Positions 1-9,187 are shown, numbered from the stretch's first letter. The stretch: 64,000 bases of DNA from Myxococcales bacterium (GCA_016720595.1 JADKKI010000023.1:62001-126000), one strand, 5' to 3'. Made by a program: numbers and translations. Notes: generated from the sequence alone by a model not told the origin.

Positions 1-2
1 CG

Positions 3-281
3 CGGATCGCCCCGGGTGCCACCTGGTCCGAGACGTTCTCGTTCACGCCACCGGGCGCCGGGGTCGTGGAGATCGAGGTCCTCTACCGGAGCGCCTCGGA
101 GACCCTGACCCGGGAGCTCGCGCTGCCCGAAGTGGAATCGGAGCGGATGACGGGGGCGAAGGTCCCGTTCGGTGGGCCCGGCACGGGCGGGCGTGCGAAG
201 CTCCCGAAGACCGTGACGGTCAAGCCGCCGGTGGCGAAGAAGCGGCCGGCGAAGCAGGGCCCGGCGAAGCAGGGTAAATGA
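3..281 (+). CDS. C-terminal end of an unknown protein (5' partial)
   Basis: The reading frame is open from the window edge and stops at 281, so only the last 92 residues are visible. A GTG at 66 could start a short product, but the frame is open and protein-like upstream of it, so the true start probably lies outside the window. The visible part reads like the end of a beta-rich domain and finishes in a Lys/Pro/Ala-rich basic tail (KRPAKQGPAKQGK). The stop overlaps the next start as ATGA, which suggests co-transcription and translational coupling with the downstream phosphatase. No family is recognised. Confidence 0.6.
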   Translation, partial: RIAPGATWSETFSFTPPGAGVVEIEVLYRSASETLTRELALPEVESERMTGAKVPFGGPGTGGRAKLPKTVTVKPPVAKKRPAKQGPAKQGK

Positions 282-2077
282 AGCTACGTACGACGGTGTT
301 CGTCTGGGTGTTGCTGCTCGTCGCCGCCGTGCTCGGCGCGACGATCGGCACGATCGCGGTGGTGTTCGATCGCTCCACCCGCCAGCGGATCGCGGACGAT
401 TCGCTGCGCAGCCGCGACGTGGCGCGTGATCTCCACACCGAGCGGCAGTCGCTGACCCGGCAGGAGTGCCGGGTGGTCGCCGAGGAGCCGCGCCTGAAGG
501 CGGTGGTCGCGACCGAGGACGTCGCGCGCGAGACCATCCTCGATGCCGTGCGTACGCTGGCGCAGACGTTGAACGCGGGCGTGTTCGTGATCGTCGACGG
601 TGAGGGTCACCTGATCGCGGACAGCGCGCAGCCCGATGCCGCCGGCTTCGATCTCTCGGACCGGCCCGTGGTCAAGAAGGCGCTCGCCGACGGTGAGGAC
701 TCCGGCGTGTGGACCGCGGAGGGCGTCGCGTATCAGGTCGCGGGCTGTCGCCTCGAGTTCGGCTCGCGCGTGGTCGGCGCGCTCGTGATCGGGCACGCGA
801 TCGATGACGCGTTCGCCGATACGGTGGCGCGCCACACCGGCGGTGCGCTCGTGGTGACGCTCGATGGCAAGGCGTTGACGCTCAAGCCCGCCAGCGTGGA
901 GGCCGACGAGATCGCGCCCGCGGTGACCGCGATCCGGGGCGATGCCCACGAGGTCACGCTCGGCGGTGAGGCGTTCTTCGCGCAGCTGTTGCCGGTGCCG
1001 GGCTACAGCGGCGAGCACCAGCTCGACTACCTGCTGCTGCGATCGATCGACGAGGCGCTCGCGCCGGCGCGCAAGGTGATCCGCATCCTCCTCCTGATCG
1101 TGGGCGCGGCAGCGCTCGCGACGTTGATCCTCGCGCTCGGCCTGGCGCGTCGCCTGTCGCGGCCGATCGATGCACTGGTGACCCGCACCCACGCGATCGC
1201 GCAGGGTGATCTCGCCCCGCGGCCGGTGAGCGGGCCCACCGAGGTGCAGGCGCTGGGCGCCGCGATGGATCGGATGGCCACCGAGATCGACGAGTCGCGC
1301 AAGCAGCTCGCCGACAAGGAGCGCCTCGCGCGCGAGCTCGAGATCGCGGCGCGGATCCAGACCTCGATCCTGCCGCGCAACGTGGAGGCTCCCGGCCTCG
1401 AGATCTCCGCGAAGATGATGACCGCCACCGAGGTCGGCGGGGACTATTACGATGTCCTCCCCGTCGAGGGCGGGTGCTGGATCGCGATGGGGGATGCCTC
1501 GGGGCACGGCCTCACCGCCGGCCTCGTCATGATGATGGTGCAGACCGGGGTGGCCACGCTGGTCGCCTCGAATCCGAACATGAACCCGCGCGACGTCCTG
1601 ACCTCACTCAATCACGTGCTCTACGAGAACGTCCACGAGCGGCTCGAGGCCGAGCGTCACATGACGCTGTCGCTCCTGCGATATCGACGCGACGGCTCGA
1701 TCGTGGTGGCGGGGGCGCACATGGACGCGGTGATCTGGCGCAAGGCGACGGGCTCCATCGAGCTGCTCGGGACGCCCGGGACGTTCCTCGCGATCACGCA
1801 GGACATCGAGCAGGTCAACCAGGAGGTGACCTGGGCGCTGACGCCGGGCGACGTGCTCGTGCTCCTCACCGACGGCGTGACCGAGGCCGAGAATGCCGCC
1901 GGGACGCCGTTCGACTACGAAGGGGTCACGAAGGTCGTCGAGGCCCACGCTGCGGAGTCCGTGCAGGCGCTCCGGGACGGTCTGTTCCAGGCCCTGGTCA
2001 CCCATTCCCCGACGCTCGCGGATGACGCTACAATCATGGTTCTGCGTTACGTCGCTGCGGGGGGGCCGAACACGTAA
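278..2077 (+). CDS. Membrane-bound SpoIIE/PP2C-type Ser/Thr phosphatase with sensor and HAMP domains
   Basis: The 599-residue protein has an N-terminal membrane helix (about 9-31), an extracytoplasmic sensor region (about 32-265, probably Cache-like), a second helix (about 266-290), a HAMP domain (about 291-345), a short coiled linker and a C-terminal PP2C/SpoIIE phosphatase domain. Metal-binding motifs are visible: VGGDYYDV (about 387-394), GDASGHGL (about 405-412), LLTDGVTEAEN (about 529) and DDATIMVLR near the end. The architecture is that of SiaA and RsbU-type phosphatases, which dephosphorylate a STAS or SiaC partner. A SiaC/STAS-like protein and an RsbW-like ATPase lie downstream in the same operon. 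It starts inside the preceding stop (ATGA), and its own stop overlaps the next start (TAATG). The sensed signal is unknown. Confidence 0.93.
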   Translation: MKLRTTVFVWVLLLVAAVLGATIGTIAVVFDRSTRQRIADDSLRSRDVARDLHTERQSLTRQECRVVAEEPRLKAVVATEDVARETILDAVRTLAQTLNAGVFVIVDGEGHLIADSAQPDAAGFDLSDRPVVKKALADGEDSGVWTAEGVAYQVAGCRLEFGSRVVGALVIGHAIDDAFADTVARHTGGALVVTLDGKALTLKPASVEADEIAPAVTAIRGDAHEVTLGGEAFFAQLLPVPGYSGEHQLDYLLLRSIDEALAPARKVIRILLLIVGAAALATLILALGLARRLSRPIDALVTRTHAIAQGDLAPRPVSGPTEVQALGAAMDRMATEIDESRKQLADKERLARELEIAARIQTSILPRNVEAPGLEISAKMMTATEVGGDYYDVLPVEGGCWIAMGDASGHGLTAGLVMMMVQTGVATLVASNPNMNPRDVLTSLNHVLYENVHERLEAERHMTLSLLRYRRDGSIVVAGAHMDAVIWRKATGSIELLGTPGTFLAITQDIEQVNQEVTWALTPGDVLVLLTDGVTEAENAAGTPFDYEGVTKVVEAHAAESVQALRDGLFQALVTHSPTLADDATIMVLRYVAAGGPNT

Positions 2078-4776
2078 TGGCCGAGATCCACATCAACGTG
2101 GGAATCGTCGCGTTAGCGCGTGGCTTCATCACGCTCGAAGAGTTCGCGAAGGGCATGAGCCGCCTCGCGACGGGCTCGGCGCAGTCGATCCGTGAGCTCT
2201 GGCTCGGACCGAACCGGCTGGACGAGGCCCAGCTCGCCCAGGTCCTCGACGTGATCGGCCCGGCGACCGGCCGGGACACCATGCTGTTCACCGCGGAGCC
2301 TCCCAAGCCCTTCGATCCGAAGCAGGACTCGGGGCCCACACAGGTCGGCAAGGCCGGCCCCGTCAAGCTGCTCCAGGTCCCGGTGGGCACCGCGACCGCG
2401 CCCACCACACCGTCGATGATCCCACCGATCCCGGTGCAGAGCCCGCCGTCGATGCCGATGGCGATGGGAGGGCTCGTGGAGGTGCCGACACCCGCGTTCG
2501 ACCTGCTTGGTAGCCGCTACAAGAAGCTGTTCCCGCTCGGGTCGGGCGGCCTCGGCGAGGTCACCGCGTGCGAGGACATGGTGCTCGGCCGCACGGTCGC
2601 CGTGAAGGCCGGCCACCTGCGGGGCGACGTCGACTCGTACTCGTCGAAGATCATCCTGGCGCGCGAGGCCAAGATCATCTCGCACCTCGAGCACCCGAAC
2701 ATCATCCCGATCTACGACGCGGGCACCGATGGCACGCGCGGGCCGTACTACGTGATGCGGCAGGTGACGGACACCTCGCTCGAGGTGATCCTCCGCCGCA
2801 AGCGCAACGGAGAGGGCGATCCGAGGGACTACACGCTCGGTCGCCTGCTGCGGTACTTCCTCCAGGTCTGCAATGCCGTGGACTACGCGCACCACCGCGG
2901 CGTGATCCACTGCGACATCAAACCAGCCAACATCCTCCTCGGCGACTACGGCGAGGTCTTGCTCGTGGATTGGGGCCTCGCCCAGTCCCGCGCGCATCCC
3001 CTCGGTGTACGCGGCGGCACCCTCGGGTACATGGCCCCCGAACAGATGGATCCCACGATCGAGCGGTACGACGAGCGCACCGACGTGTTCGGCCTCGGCG
3101 CGATCCTGTACGAGATCCTCGCCGGGAAGTCCGCGTTCCCCGAGGTCAAGAGCTCGGACATCACCACGGTGGGCAAGGATCCGCTCGCGATGTATCAGCC
3201 ACCCCCGCTGCCTTCGCGCGTGGTGCCGCTCGATGTGCCGCCCGAGATCGAGGATATCTGCATGCGCGCGATCGCGATCGATCGCGCGGATCGGCTCGCC
3301 AACGCGCGGATGCTCGCGGACGCGATCGACGAGTTCATCGAAGGCTCGAAGCAGAAGGAGCGCAAGCGGATCGAGGCCGATGCGAGCGCCGATGCCGGCG
3401 AGGAGCTCGCCGAGCGCTACCACGAGTTCGTGGAGTCACGCCCCGAGAAGCTCAACGTCTATCGCTCCCTGCGCGCGGACATCGCCCCGTGGGCGGACAC
3501 CGACGACAAGCAAGATCTGTGGGACGCTGAGGACATCGTCCGTGTCACCGATGCCTTGCAGGTGCGGACGTTCCAGTCCGCGGTCTCGGCGTACGAGCGC
3601 GCGCTCGATGCGGTGCCGAATCACACGCGCGCCCGCCGAGGCCTCGCGCGCATGTTCTGGTCCGAGCTCCAGCGCGCGCGTCGCCGCGGCGATGGGCTCG
3701 ACGAGATCGCGTACGAGCAGCTGCTGCGCGAGGTGGACGATGGGGAGTTCGTGGAGCAGCTGCGGCGCGATGGCCAGCTCGAGGTGACGATCGGTGAGTT
3801 CCCGGGCCGGGTGACGCTCGCGAAGCTCGTGGATCGCGATCGGCGTCTGGTCGAGGGCTCGGTCGAGACGATCGCCGAGCGCCCGGTGCACAAGCGCACG
3901 CTGCCTGCCGGGCAGTACATCCTCAATGCCAACGTCGGGGAGCGCGGTCAGACGATCGCGTGGCCGATCAGCATCGACGCGGGGGATGCGTGCGCCATCA
4001 CGATCACCGCGCCCGCCACGCCGCTCGGCGAGAACGAGGTGCTGATCCCGGGCGGTCGTGCACGTCTCGGTGGCGATCCGCTCAGCACCGAGACCGACGA
4101 GCCCCTGATCCTCGACGTCCCGACGTTCATCCTCCAGCGTCACCCGGTGACGTTCGAGCAGTGGTTCGAGTTCCTCGACGCGCTCCGTGCCAAGGATCCC
4201 GAGCTGGTCGGCCCGCACCTGCCACGCACCACGCTCGGGATGCCCACCTGGCAGCGCGGCGGCTCGGGCAACTGGGTCCCGGATGCGTCGGTCCCGGCGA
4301 TCCAGGTCCCGCTCGATCCGCAGCGGTACCCCGTGTTCGGGATCAGCGCGGAGTCCGCCGAGGTGTATGCCGCCTGGCTGTCCGAGCGCGACGGCCTCAC
4401 CTGGCGCCTGCCCACCGAGATCGAGTGGGAGAAGGCGGGGCGCGGCACCGATGGTCGCGTGTACCCCTGGGGCGACCACTTCGACGCCACGTTCTGCAAG
4501 ATGCGCGACAGCCGGCCCGGCCCGCCGCTCGCGGAGCCGATCGGCGCGTTCCTGTGGGATGTCTCGCCATATGGCGTGTGCGACCTCGCAGGCGGGGTGG
4601 CCGATTGGTGCATCCCCGATCCTCGGCGCACCGCACCGCGCGAGCCGCGCGAGGTGGTGTCGCGGGGCGGTGCGTGGTGCGATTGGCCGATCGATTGTCG
4701 GCTCGCGTCGCGCCGGCGCTACCTCGCCACCGAGCACTCAGCGCGCGTTGGGGTGCGGCTGGCGCGTGACCCGTGA
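2077..4776 (+). CDS. Ser/Thr protein kinase fused to a C-terminal FGE-sulfatase (SUMF1-like) domain
   Basis: The protein has 899 residues. An N-terminal region (1-140) of unknown fold precedes a Hanks-type kinase domain (about 144-420) with a Gly loop (LGSGGLGEV), ATP-anchoring Lys177 (VAVK), catalytic loop HCDIKPAN with Asp280, and DWG (Asp298) in place of DFG. The usual HRD is HCD, so this is a non-RD kinase that may not need activation-loop phosphorylation. A helical linker follows, then an FGE-sulfatase domain (about 655-899; VLIPGGRARLGG, LPTEIEWEKAGRG, RGGAW). Kinase-FGE fusions are common in myxobacteria and planctomycetes; the FGE part is often a binding rather than a catalytic module. 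Its place between a PP2C phosphatase and a SiaC/STAS-like protein suggests it phosphorylates a component of that switch (inference). Confidence 0.93.
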   Translation: MAEIHINVGIVALARGFITLEEFAKGMSRLATGSAQSIRELWLGPNRLDEAQLAQVLDVIGPATGRDTMLFTAEPPKPFDPKQDSGPTQVGKAGPVKLLQVPVGTATAPTTPSMIPPIPVQSPPSMPMAMGGLVEVPTPAFDLLGSRYKKLFPLGSGGLGEVTACEDMVLGRTVAVKAGHLRGDVDSYSSKIILAREAKIISHLEHPNIIPIYDAGTDGTRGPYYVMRQVTDTSLEVILRRKRNGEGDPRDYTLGRLLRYFLQVCNAVDYAHHRGVIHCDIKPANILLGDYGEVLLVDWGLAQSRAHPLGVRGGTLGYMAPEQMDPTIERYDERTDVFGLGAILYEILAGKSAFPEVKSSDITTVGKDPLAMYQPPPLPSRVVPLDVPPEIEDICMRAIAIDRADRLANARMLADAIDEFIEGSKQKERKRIEADASADAGEELAERYHEFVESRPEKLNVYRSLRADIAPWADTDDKQDLWDAEDIVRVTDALQVRTFQSAVSAYERALDAVPNHTRARRGLARMFWSELQRARRRGDGLDEIAYEQLLREVDDGEFVEQLRRDGQLEVTIGEFPGRVTLAKLVDRDRRLVEGSVETIAERPVHKRTLPAGQYILNANVGERGQTIAWPISIDAGDACAITITAPATPLGENEVLIPGGRARLGGDPLSTETDEPLILDVPTFILQRHPVTFEQWFEFLDALRAKDPELVGPHLPRTTLGMPTWQRGGSGNWVPDASVPAIQVPLDPQRYPVFGISAESAEVYAAWLSERDGLTWRLPTEIEWEKAGRGTDGRVYPWGDHFDATFCKMRDSRPGPPLAEPIGAFLWDVSPYGVCDLAGGVADWCIPDPRRTAPREPREVVSRGGAWCDWPIDCRLASRRRYLATEHSARVGVRLARDP

Positions 4777-4804
4777 TGAGCGTTTCTTGGCACCGAGGAG
4801 AATC

Positions 4805-5170
4805 ATGGAAGACCTGAAGTCTGGAGACCTGACGATCGAGGTGGCCGTGACACCGGACGCGGTGTTTCGCTGCACGTGGAAGGGGAAGAGCAACGAGCGC
4901 AACCCGCCGGAGACGCTCAAGCCGTGGTTCGAGAAGCTGCTGGCCTCCGTCGGAGAGAAGCAGGGCACGCTCGAGATGCACTTCGAGAAGATCGAGCACT
5001 TCAACTCGTCGACGATCACGGCGCTGATCCGGCTGATCCAGATCTGCCGCAAGACCAACGTCAAGCTGGTGATGGTCTACGACCAGACGCTCAAGTGGCA
5101 GCGGCTGTCCTTCGACGCGCTACGCGTGTTCGAGAAGAACGACGACCTGTTCCATCTGAGGTTCGCATGA
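4805..5170 (+). CDS. SiaC/STAS-like phosphoswitch protein (Slr1659-like)
   Basis: The 121-residue protein starts at an ATG preceded by GAGGAG four bases upstream. The pattern of a beta strand, NPPETLKPWFEKLL, then LEMHFEKIEHFNSSTITALI resembles SiaC (DUF1987)/Slr1659-type regulators and, more distantly, STAS anti-anti-sigma proteins. The HFNSSTI segment lies where those families carry the phosphorylated Ser/Thr. Proteins of this kind swap partners according to phosphorylation, set by an ATPase-type kinase and reversed by a PP2C phosphatase; both candidates flank this gene. The stop overlaps the next start as ATGA. The exact family (STAS versus SiaC) cannot be fixed by eye. Confidence 0.8.
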   Translation: MEDLKSGDLTIEVAVTPDAVFRCTWKGKSNERNPPETLKPWFEKLLASVGEKQGTLEMHFEKIEHFNSSTITALIRLIQICRKTNVKLVMVYDQTLKWQRLSFDALRVFEKNDDLFHLRFA

Positions 5171-5688
5171 GCATCGACAACGATTTCGGGTTCTCGATCG
5201 ACATGACCGTCCGGAACGAGTGGCGGAACGTCGATCTGCTCCGGACCTCGGTGCAGAACTGCTTCACGGCGGTGTTCGCCGACGTCGATGGCTGTCACGC
5301 GATCGCGATGGTGACCGGCGAACTGCTCGAGAACGCCCTCAAGTACGGCGATTGGGTCAGTGGCGATCGGGCGATGTTCCGGCTCCGCGTTCAGGGCCGG
5401 GCGAGCCAGATCGTCGAGGTCAGCGTCCAGAACCCGCTCAAGGAAGGCGAGGCCCACGCGACCACGCTGCTCAAGGCAGTCGAGTGGATCAACAGCTTCC
5501 CGAAGCCGGAGGCGGCATACCGTGCGCGCATGCTCCAGATCGCGCAGAACGACGAGGACACCTCGCCGAGCCGGCTCGGTCTGGTGCGGATCGCCTTCGA
5601 GGGCAACTGCCGGCTCGCCGCGACGGTCAAGGACGGCACCGTCACGGTGTCGGCCGCGCTCGATCTCACTCCGGCGGCGGGGGCGTGA
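5167..5688 (+). CDS. HATPase-type partner of the SiaC/STAS-like protein (RsbW/SiaB/Slr1658-like)
   Basis: The 173-residue cytoplasmic protein carries a GHKL-ATPase N-box (GELLENALKYG, about 51-61), as in RsbW, SpoIIAB and Slr1658-like regulators. The later G-boxes are weak, as in SiaB-type proteins. The family acts as a kinase of, or sequestering partner for, the small protein encoded just upstream, and the start codon is embedded in that gene's stop (ATGA), consistent with equimolar production. It closes the signalling operon. Its last 23 bp overlap the convergent Kelch-type gene. No sigma factor or diguanylate cyclase lies in the operon, so the final target is unknown. Confidence 0.8.
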   Translation: MSIDNDFGFSIDMTVRNEWRNVDLLRTSVQNCFTAVFADVDGCHAIAMVTGELLENALKYGDWVSGDRAMFRLRVQGRASQIVEVSVQNPLKEGEAHATTLLKAVEWINSFPKPEAAYRARMLQIAQNDEDTSPSRLGLVRIAFEGNCRLAATVKDGTVTVSAALDLTPAAGA

Positions 5689-7009
5689 ACAGCTCGATCA
5701 GGTCCGTGGCGGGTGCACCTCCCGCGATCAGGATCTGACCGTTGGGGAGCGTGAACGCGTGCGCTCCAGCGCGCGCGGCGATCGGCAGCTCGGCGAGCTT
5801 CACGAGCGAGCCAGCGTCGAACACCTCGGCGGTCGGCACCGGCAGGTCGGCCGAGTCGGTGCCGCCCGCGATCACGAGGTAGCGATCGGTCGCCGCGATC
5901 GACGGCGAGAACCGCGCGGTGCCGAGGAGATCGGTGCGGGTCTCCACGATGCCCGTGGCCGGATCGATGACGAGGACGTCACGAACGGGGACCGTCGGCG
6001 TTCCGCCGCCCGCGACCACGAACCGACCGCTCGTGGGGAGCTCGGTGACGGCGGCGCGGACCCGCCCGACGCCTGCGAGCATGTCGAACCGATCAGTGCG
6101 GAACCGCACGAGGCCGGCCTCGCCCACGAACACCGCGGTGAGGATCCCATCGCCGCCGGTGCCGACAGCGCCGACGGGCGGAAGCGTCGCGATCTCGGTG
6201 CGGGCGGCGAGCTCGCCACCGACCAGCTCGCCGGGCGGCGTGCCCGTGAGGAGGTAGCGCTCGGTGCCGATCGGGATCGCGAGCTCGCCAGAGCGCGCGA
6301 ACGCGGGTTGCTCGCCGTACGAGGTGTACGCGCCCGAGGGCTGCGCCGTGGTGTCGAACCGCAGCACGGTGGCCACCGGCGCACCGTCTGTGCCGACGCC
6401 GCCGATCAGGTAGACCCCGCCCGAGTTGCCGCCCATCGCGAACTCCGCGCGCTTGACCGGCATCGGTAGGCCGCCGCTCAGGCTGTGGTCGTAGGCGTTG
6501 TAGATCGCGATCGCATCGCTCGGAGCGCCGAGCGCATCCCGGCCACCCGCGAACAGGACACCATAGGGCAGCGTGACCCCCGCGACACCGCTGCGGACCG
6601 GGCCGAGTGGCACGGGCGCCGCCGCGATCGAGAGCGGCGCGGCGATGTAGATCACGATCCGCGCATTGGTCGGCGAGACCGAGAACGGTGGGGACTCGCC
6701 GGTGGCGATCAGCGTGCCGGCCTGGTCATAGCCCTCGACGATCAGCACCCCGACCTCGCCACCTGCGGGCAGGGATAGCGACAGATCGAACCCGCCATCC
6801 GCGCTGCGGGTGACCTCCTCGTCGGAAGGAGGATCCGTGAGGCGCACGCGGAGCCGGGTCACCGGATCGAGGACCGTGGAGCCCGGCGCCGTGGTCAGCT
6901 GCAGGTTGATCGTGCCGGTGGTGCCGGTGCACGCGCTCGCGCAGGCCGCTGCCGTCATGGCACCGAGCCAGCACAGGCGGGTCATCCGATCGAGCCTTCG
7001 CTCAACCAT
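5666..7009 (-). CDS. Kelch-type beta-propeller lipoprotein
   Basis: The 447-residue protein has a short basic N-terminus, a hydrophobic stretch and a lipobox-like ending (AACASAC), so it is probably a lipoprotein. An Ig-like N-terminal part is followed by Kelch-like repeats with recurring GG plus aromatic or Val-Ala patterns (for example RFVVAGGGTPTVPVRDVL, YLVIAGGTDSADLP, QILIAGGAPATDL). Such proteins are usually surface or periplasmic binding modules. The ATG at 7009 overlaps the end of the DUF167 gene; an internal ATG at 6985 (MTRLCWLG) would give a neater signal peptide. It is the last gene of the operon that begins with the chemoreceptor. No enzymatic function can be assigned. Confidence 0.8.
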   Translation of the reverse strand: MVERRLDRMTRLCWLGAMTAAACASACTGTTGTINLQLTTAPGSTVLDPVTRLRVRLTDPPSDEEVTRSADGGFDLSLSLPAGGEVGVLIVEGYDQAGTLIATGESPPFSVSPTNARIVIYIAAPLSIAAAPVPLGPVRSGVAGVTLPYGVLFAGGRDALGAPSDAIAIYNAYDHSLSGGLPMPVKRAEFAMGGNSGGVYLIGGVGTDGAPVATVLRFDTTAQPSGAYTSYGEQPAFARSGELAIPIGTERYLLTGTPPGELVGGELAARTEIATLPPVGAVGTGGDGILTAVFVGEAGLVRFRTDRFDMLAGVGRVRAAVTELPTSGRFVVAGGGTPTVPVRDVLVIDPATGIVETRTDLLGTARFSPSIAATDRYLVIAGGTDSADLPVPTAEVFDAGSLVKLAELPIAARAGAHAFTLPNGQILIAGGAPATDLIELFTPPPPE

Positions 7010-7286
7010 CGATCAATGCCTCGATCGCTGTGGCGGCGACGCCGGCGATCCGGACCGTCTTGCGCCGCGACGACGCCCCCGCGACCACCTCGACCGAGCC
7101 CCGCGACACGCCGAGCGACTTGGCGAGCAGCTCGATCACGGCCGCGTTCGCCTCGCCGTCCACGGGGGGCGCGGTGACGCTGACCTTGAGGCGACCGTCG
7201 TGGATCGGGCCGATCTTGGCGCGCGAGGCGCGCGGTTGCACGAGGACGTCGAAGGTGACGCCGCCCGGATGCTCCGTGAGCTTCAT
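7002..7286 (-). CDS. DUF167 (YggU) family protein
   Basis: This 94-residue protein matches the small, widely conserved DUF167/YggU family over its full length: VQPRASRAKIG, DGRLKVSVTAPPVDGEANAA and VEVVAGASSRRKTVRI are the family's recurring blocks. The molecular function of the family is unknown. In many bacteria it sits beside proC or yggT, and here its ATG overlaps the proC stop (ATGA), which supports the call. Start and stop both overlap neighbours, so it is clearly one link in a translationally coupled chain. Confidence 0.92.
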   Translation of the reverse strand: MKLTEHPGGVTFDVLVQPRASRAKIGPIHDGRLKVSVTAPPVDGEANAAVIELLAKSLGVSRGSVEVVAGASSRRKTVRIAGVAATAIEALIDG

Positions 7287-8110
7287 TTGCCGCCGCGGCC
7301 GAGCTCGCGCGCGCGCTTGGTCGCGGTCTCGACCGCGTTGATCAGCGTGGTGCGAAGGCCGCCCTCCTCGAGCGTGTGCAGGCCCGCGATCGCGGTGCCA
7401 CCAGGCGAGGTGACCATGTCCTTGAGGCGGCCGACGTGCTCGTCGGTCTCGAGCAGCATCTTCGCGGAGCCCATCACCGTCTGCGCGGCGAGCTTCTGCG
7501 CGTTCCGGCGCGAGAGCCCGACCTTGACGCCGGCGTCGGCGAGCGCCTCGAGGATCAGGAAGATGTACGCGGGGCCCGATCCGGAGAGGCCGGTGACGGC
7601 ATCGAGGTGAACCTCGTCGAGCACCACGGTGATCCCGACGGCGTCGAAGATCGCCTTCGCGGCGGCGAGATCATCCTGGCTCGCGTGCTTGCCCGCGGAC
7701 ACGGCGGTCGCGCCGGCGCCGACCAGGGCAGGCGTGTTCGGCATCGCGCGGACCACGCGCACGCCCTCGGTGAGCGCGGTCTCGATCGCCTCGGTGTCCA
7801 CGCCGGCGGCGATCGAGATCACGAGGGTGCCCGGCTTCACCTGGTCCGCGATCTCGCGCAGCACCTTGTCCATGATCTGCGGCTTGACCGACAGCACCAC
7901 GATGCCCGCGCCACGCGCGACCTCGCGGTTGTCGGAGGTGACCTCGATGCCGTAGGCGGCGGCCAGCTCGTCCAGGCGCTCACGGCGCGGCGCCGAGGCC
8001 CGGACCCGGTTGGCCGCGACGTGCCCTCCACGGACGAGGCCGCGGATCAGCGCCTCGGCCATGTTGCCGGCACCGATGAACCCGATCGTTTGCGAGGCGA
8101 GGATCGACAC
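7283..8110 (-). CDS. proC: Pyrroline-5-carboxylate reductase
   Basis: The 275-residue enzyme catalyses NAD(P)H-dependent reduction of 1-pyrroline-5-carboxylate to L-proline, the last step of proline synthesis. The N-terminal Rossmann motif (IGFIGAGNMAEALIRG, from about residue 9), the VLSVKPQ block, RAMPNTPALVGAGA, and the C-terminal P5CR signature TGLSGSGPAYIF followed by MVTSPGGTAIAGL are all visible. The start is taken as GTG at 8110, which puts the Rossmann strand at the usual distance from the N-terminus. The gene follows cheB by 23 bp and overlaps the DUF167 gene. A housekeeping gene riding on a chemosensory operon is unusual but not unique. Confidence 0.95.
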   Translation of the reverse strand: MSILASQTIGFIGAGNMAEALIRGLVRGGHVAANRVRASAPRRERLDELAAAYGIEVTSDNREVARGAGIVVLSVKPQIMDKVLREIADQVKPGTLVISIAAGVDTEAIETALTEGVRVVRAMPNTPALVGAGATAVSAGKHASQDDLAAAKAIFDAVGITVVLDEVHLDAVTGLSGSGPAYIFLILEALADAGVKVGLSRRNAQKLAAQTVMGSAKMLLETDEHVGRLKDMVTSPGGTAIAGLHTLEEGGLRTTLINAVETATKRARELGRGGK

Positions 8111-8133
8111 CCGCTCGGGTGTAGCACGTTCGC

Positions 8134-9187
8134 TCAGGCGTAGCGGAGCCAGGCCGCGATGTCTCCGAGGGCACAGACCTCGTCGATCGCGCCGGCATCG
8201 ATGGCGGCCTTGGGCATGCCGTAGATCACGCTCGTCGCCTGGTCCTGCGCGAGGGTCTTGCCGCCGCCGCGTTTGATCGCGAGCGCACCGGCGGCGCCGT
8301 CCTTGCCCATCCCGGTCATCACCACCGCGAGCGCGCGCCGTTCGTAGACCCGCGCGGCCGAGAGCATGGTCACGTCCGCGGCGGGGCGGCAGCCGTTGAC
8401 CATCGGTCCATCCGTGAGGACCACGTGGCCACGCTCGTCGAACTCGAGGTGGCGATCTCCGGGCGCGATCAACACGGTGCCCGGGAACGGACGGTCGCCG
8501 TTCACGGCCTCGCGCACGCTGACCCGGCTCTCGGCATCGAGCCGCTCGGCGAGCGCCGCGGTGAACCCGGCGGGCATGTGCTGGACGATCACCACCGCGA
8601 TCTTGAGCTCGCCGGGGAGGGATGGGACCAGCTCGGTCAGCGCGGCCGGCCCGCCCGTCGAGACGGCGATCACGCACAGCCGCGGCGTGGTCGACGGTAG
8701 GGGCGTGCGCATCGTGGTGCTGATCGAACCCGAGATCCGCACCGGCGCGGCCTTGGCGGCCACGCGTGGCCTGGCGCCCGCCGCCGCGGTGACCTTCGTG
8801 ATCAGATCCTCGGCGATCTTGGACAGGTCGATCGAGACCTCGCCCGCGGGCTTGGTGACGAAGTCCACGGCTCCGGCGGCGAGGGCATCGAACGTCGCGT
8901 GCGCCTTGCTTGGTGTGCGCCGAGAACATCACCACGGGGGTGGGGTGCTGCTGCATCACCGCGCGCACGGTCTCGGCGCCGTTCATGCCGGGCATGTTGA
9001 AGTCCATCGTGACCACGTCGGGCTTGAGCCTCGCGATCTGGGCGAGGGCGTCGGTGCCGTCCTTGGCCTGGCCCACCACCTCGAACGGGCCGCTGCCGAG
9101 GGTCTTGGCGATCGCGGCTCGCATGAACAGCGAATCGTCGACGATCAGGACGCGGATCTTCTTCTGCGGCGGCATCGCGATCGTCAT
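8134..9187 (-). pseudogene. cheB: Chemotaxis response regulator protein-glutamate methylesterase CheB, split by a frameshift
   Basis: CheB removes methyl groups from (and deamidates) chemoreceptor glutamates. The receiver half (from ATG 9187) is intact in sequence: acidic pair Asp17-Asp18, phosphoacceptor Asp62 (TMDFNMPG) and VVMFSAHTKQGA. After residue 96 the frame breaks near 8899-8906. The family-consensus continuation (HATFDALAAGAVDFVTKP) is found two bases off, and the esterase domain runs on to 8134 with Ser (AVSTGGP), His (VQHMPAGF) and Asp (TGMGKDG) catalytic motifs. Adding one GC dinucleotide in the GCGC run restores the normal CheB spacing exactly. An ATG at 8868 could start an isolated esterase fragment. 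The ATG at 9187 overlaps the cyclase stop. This may be a sequencing error or true decay. Confidence 0.85.
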
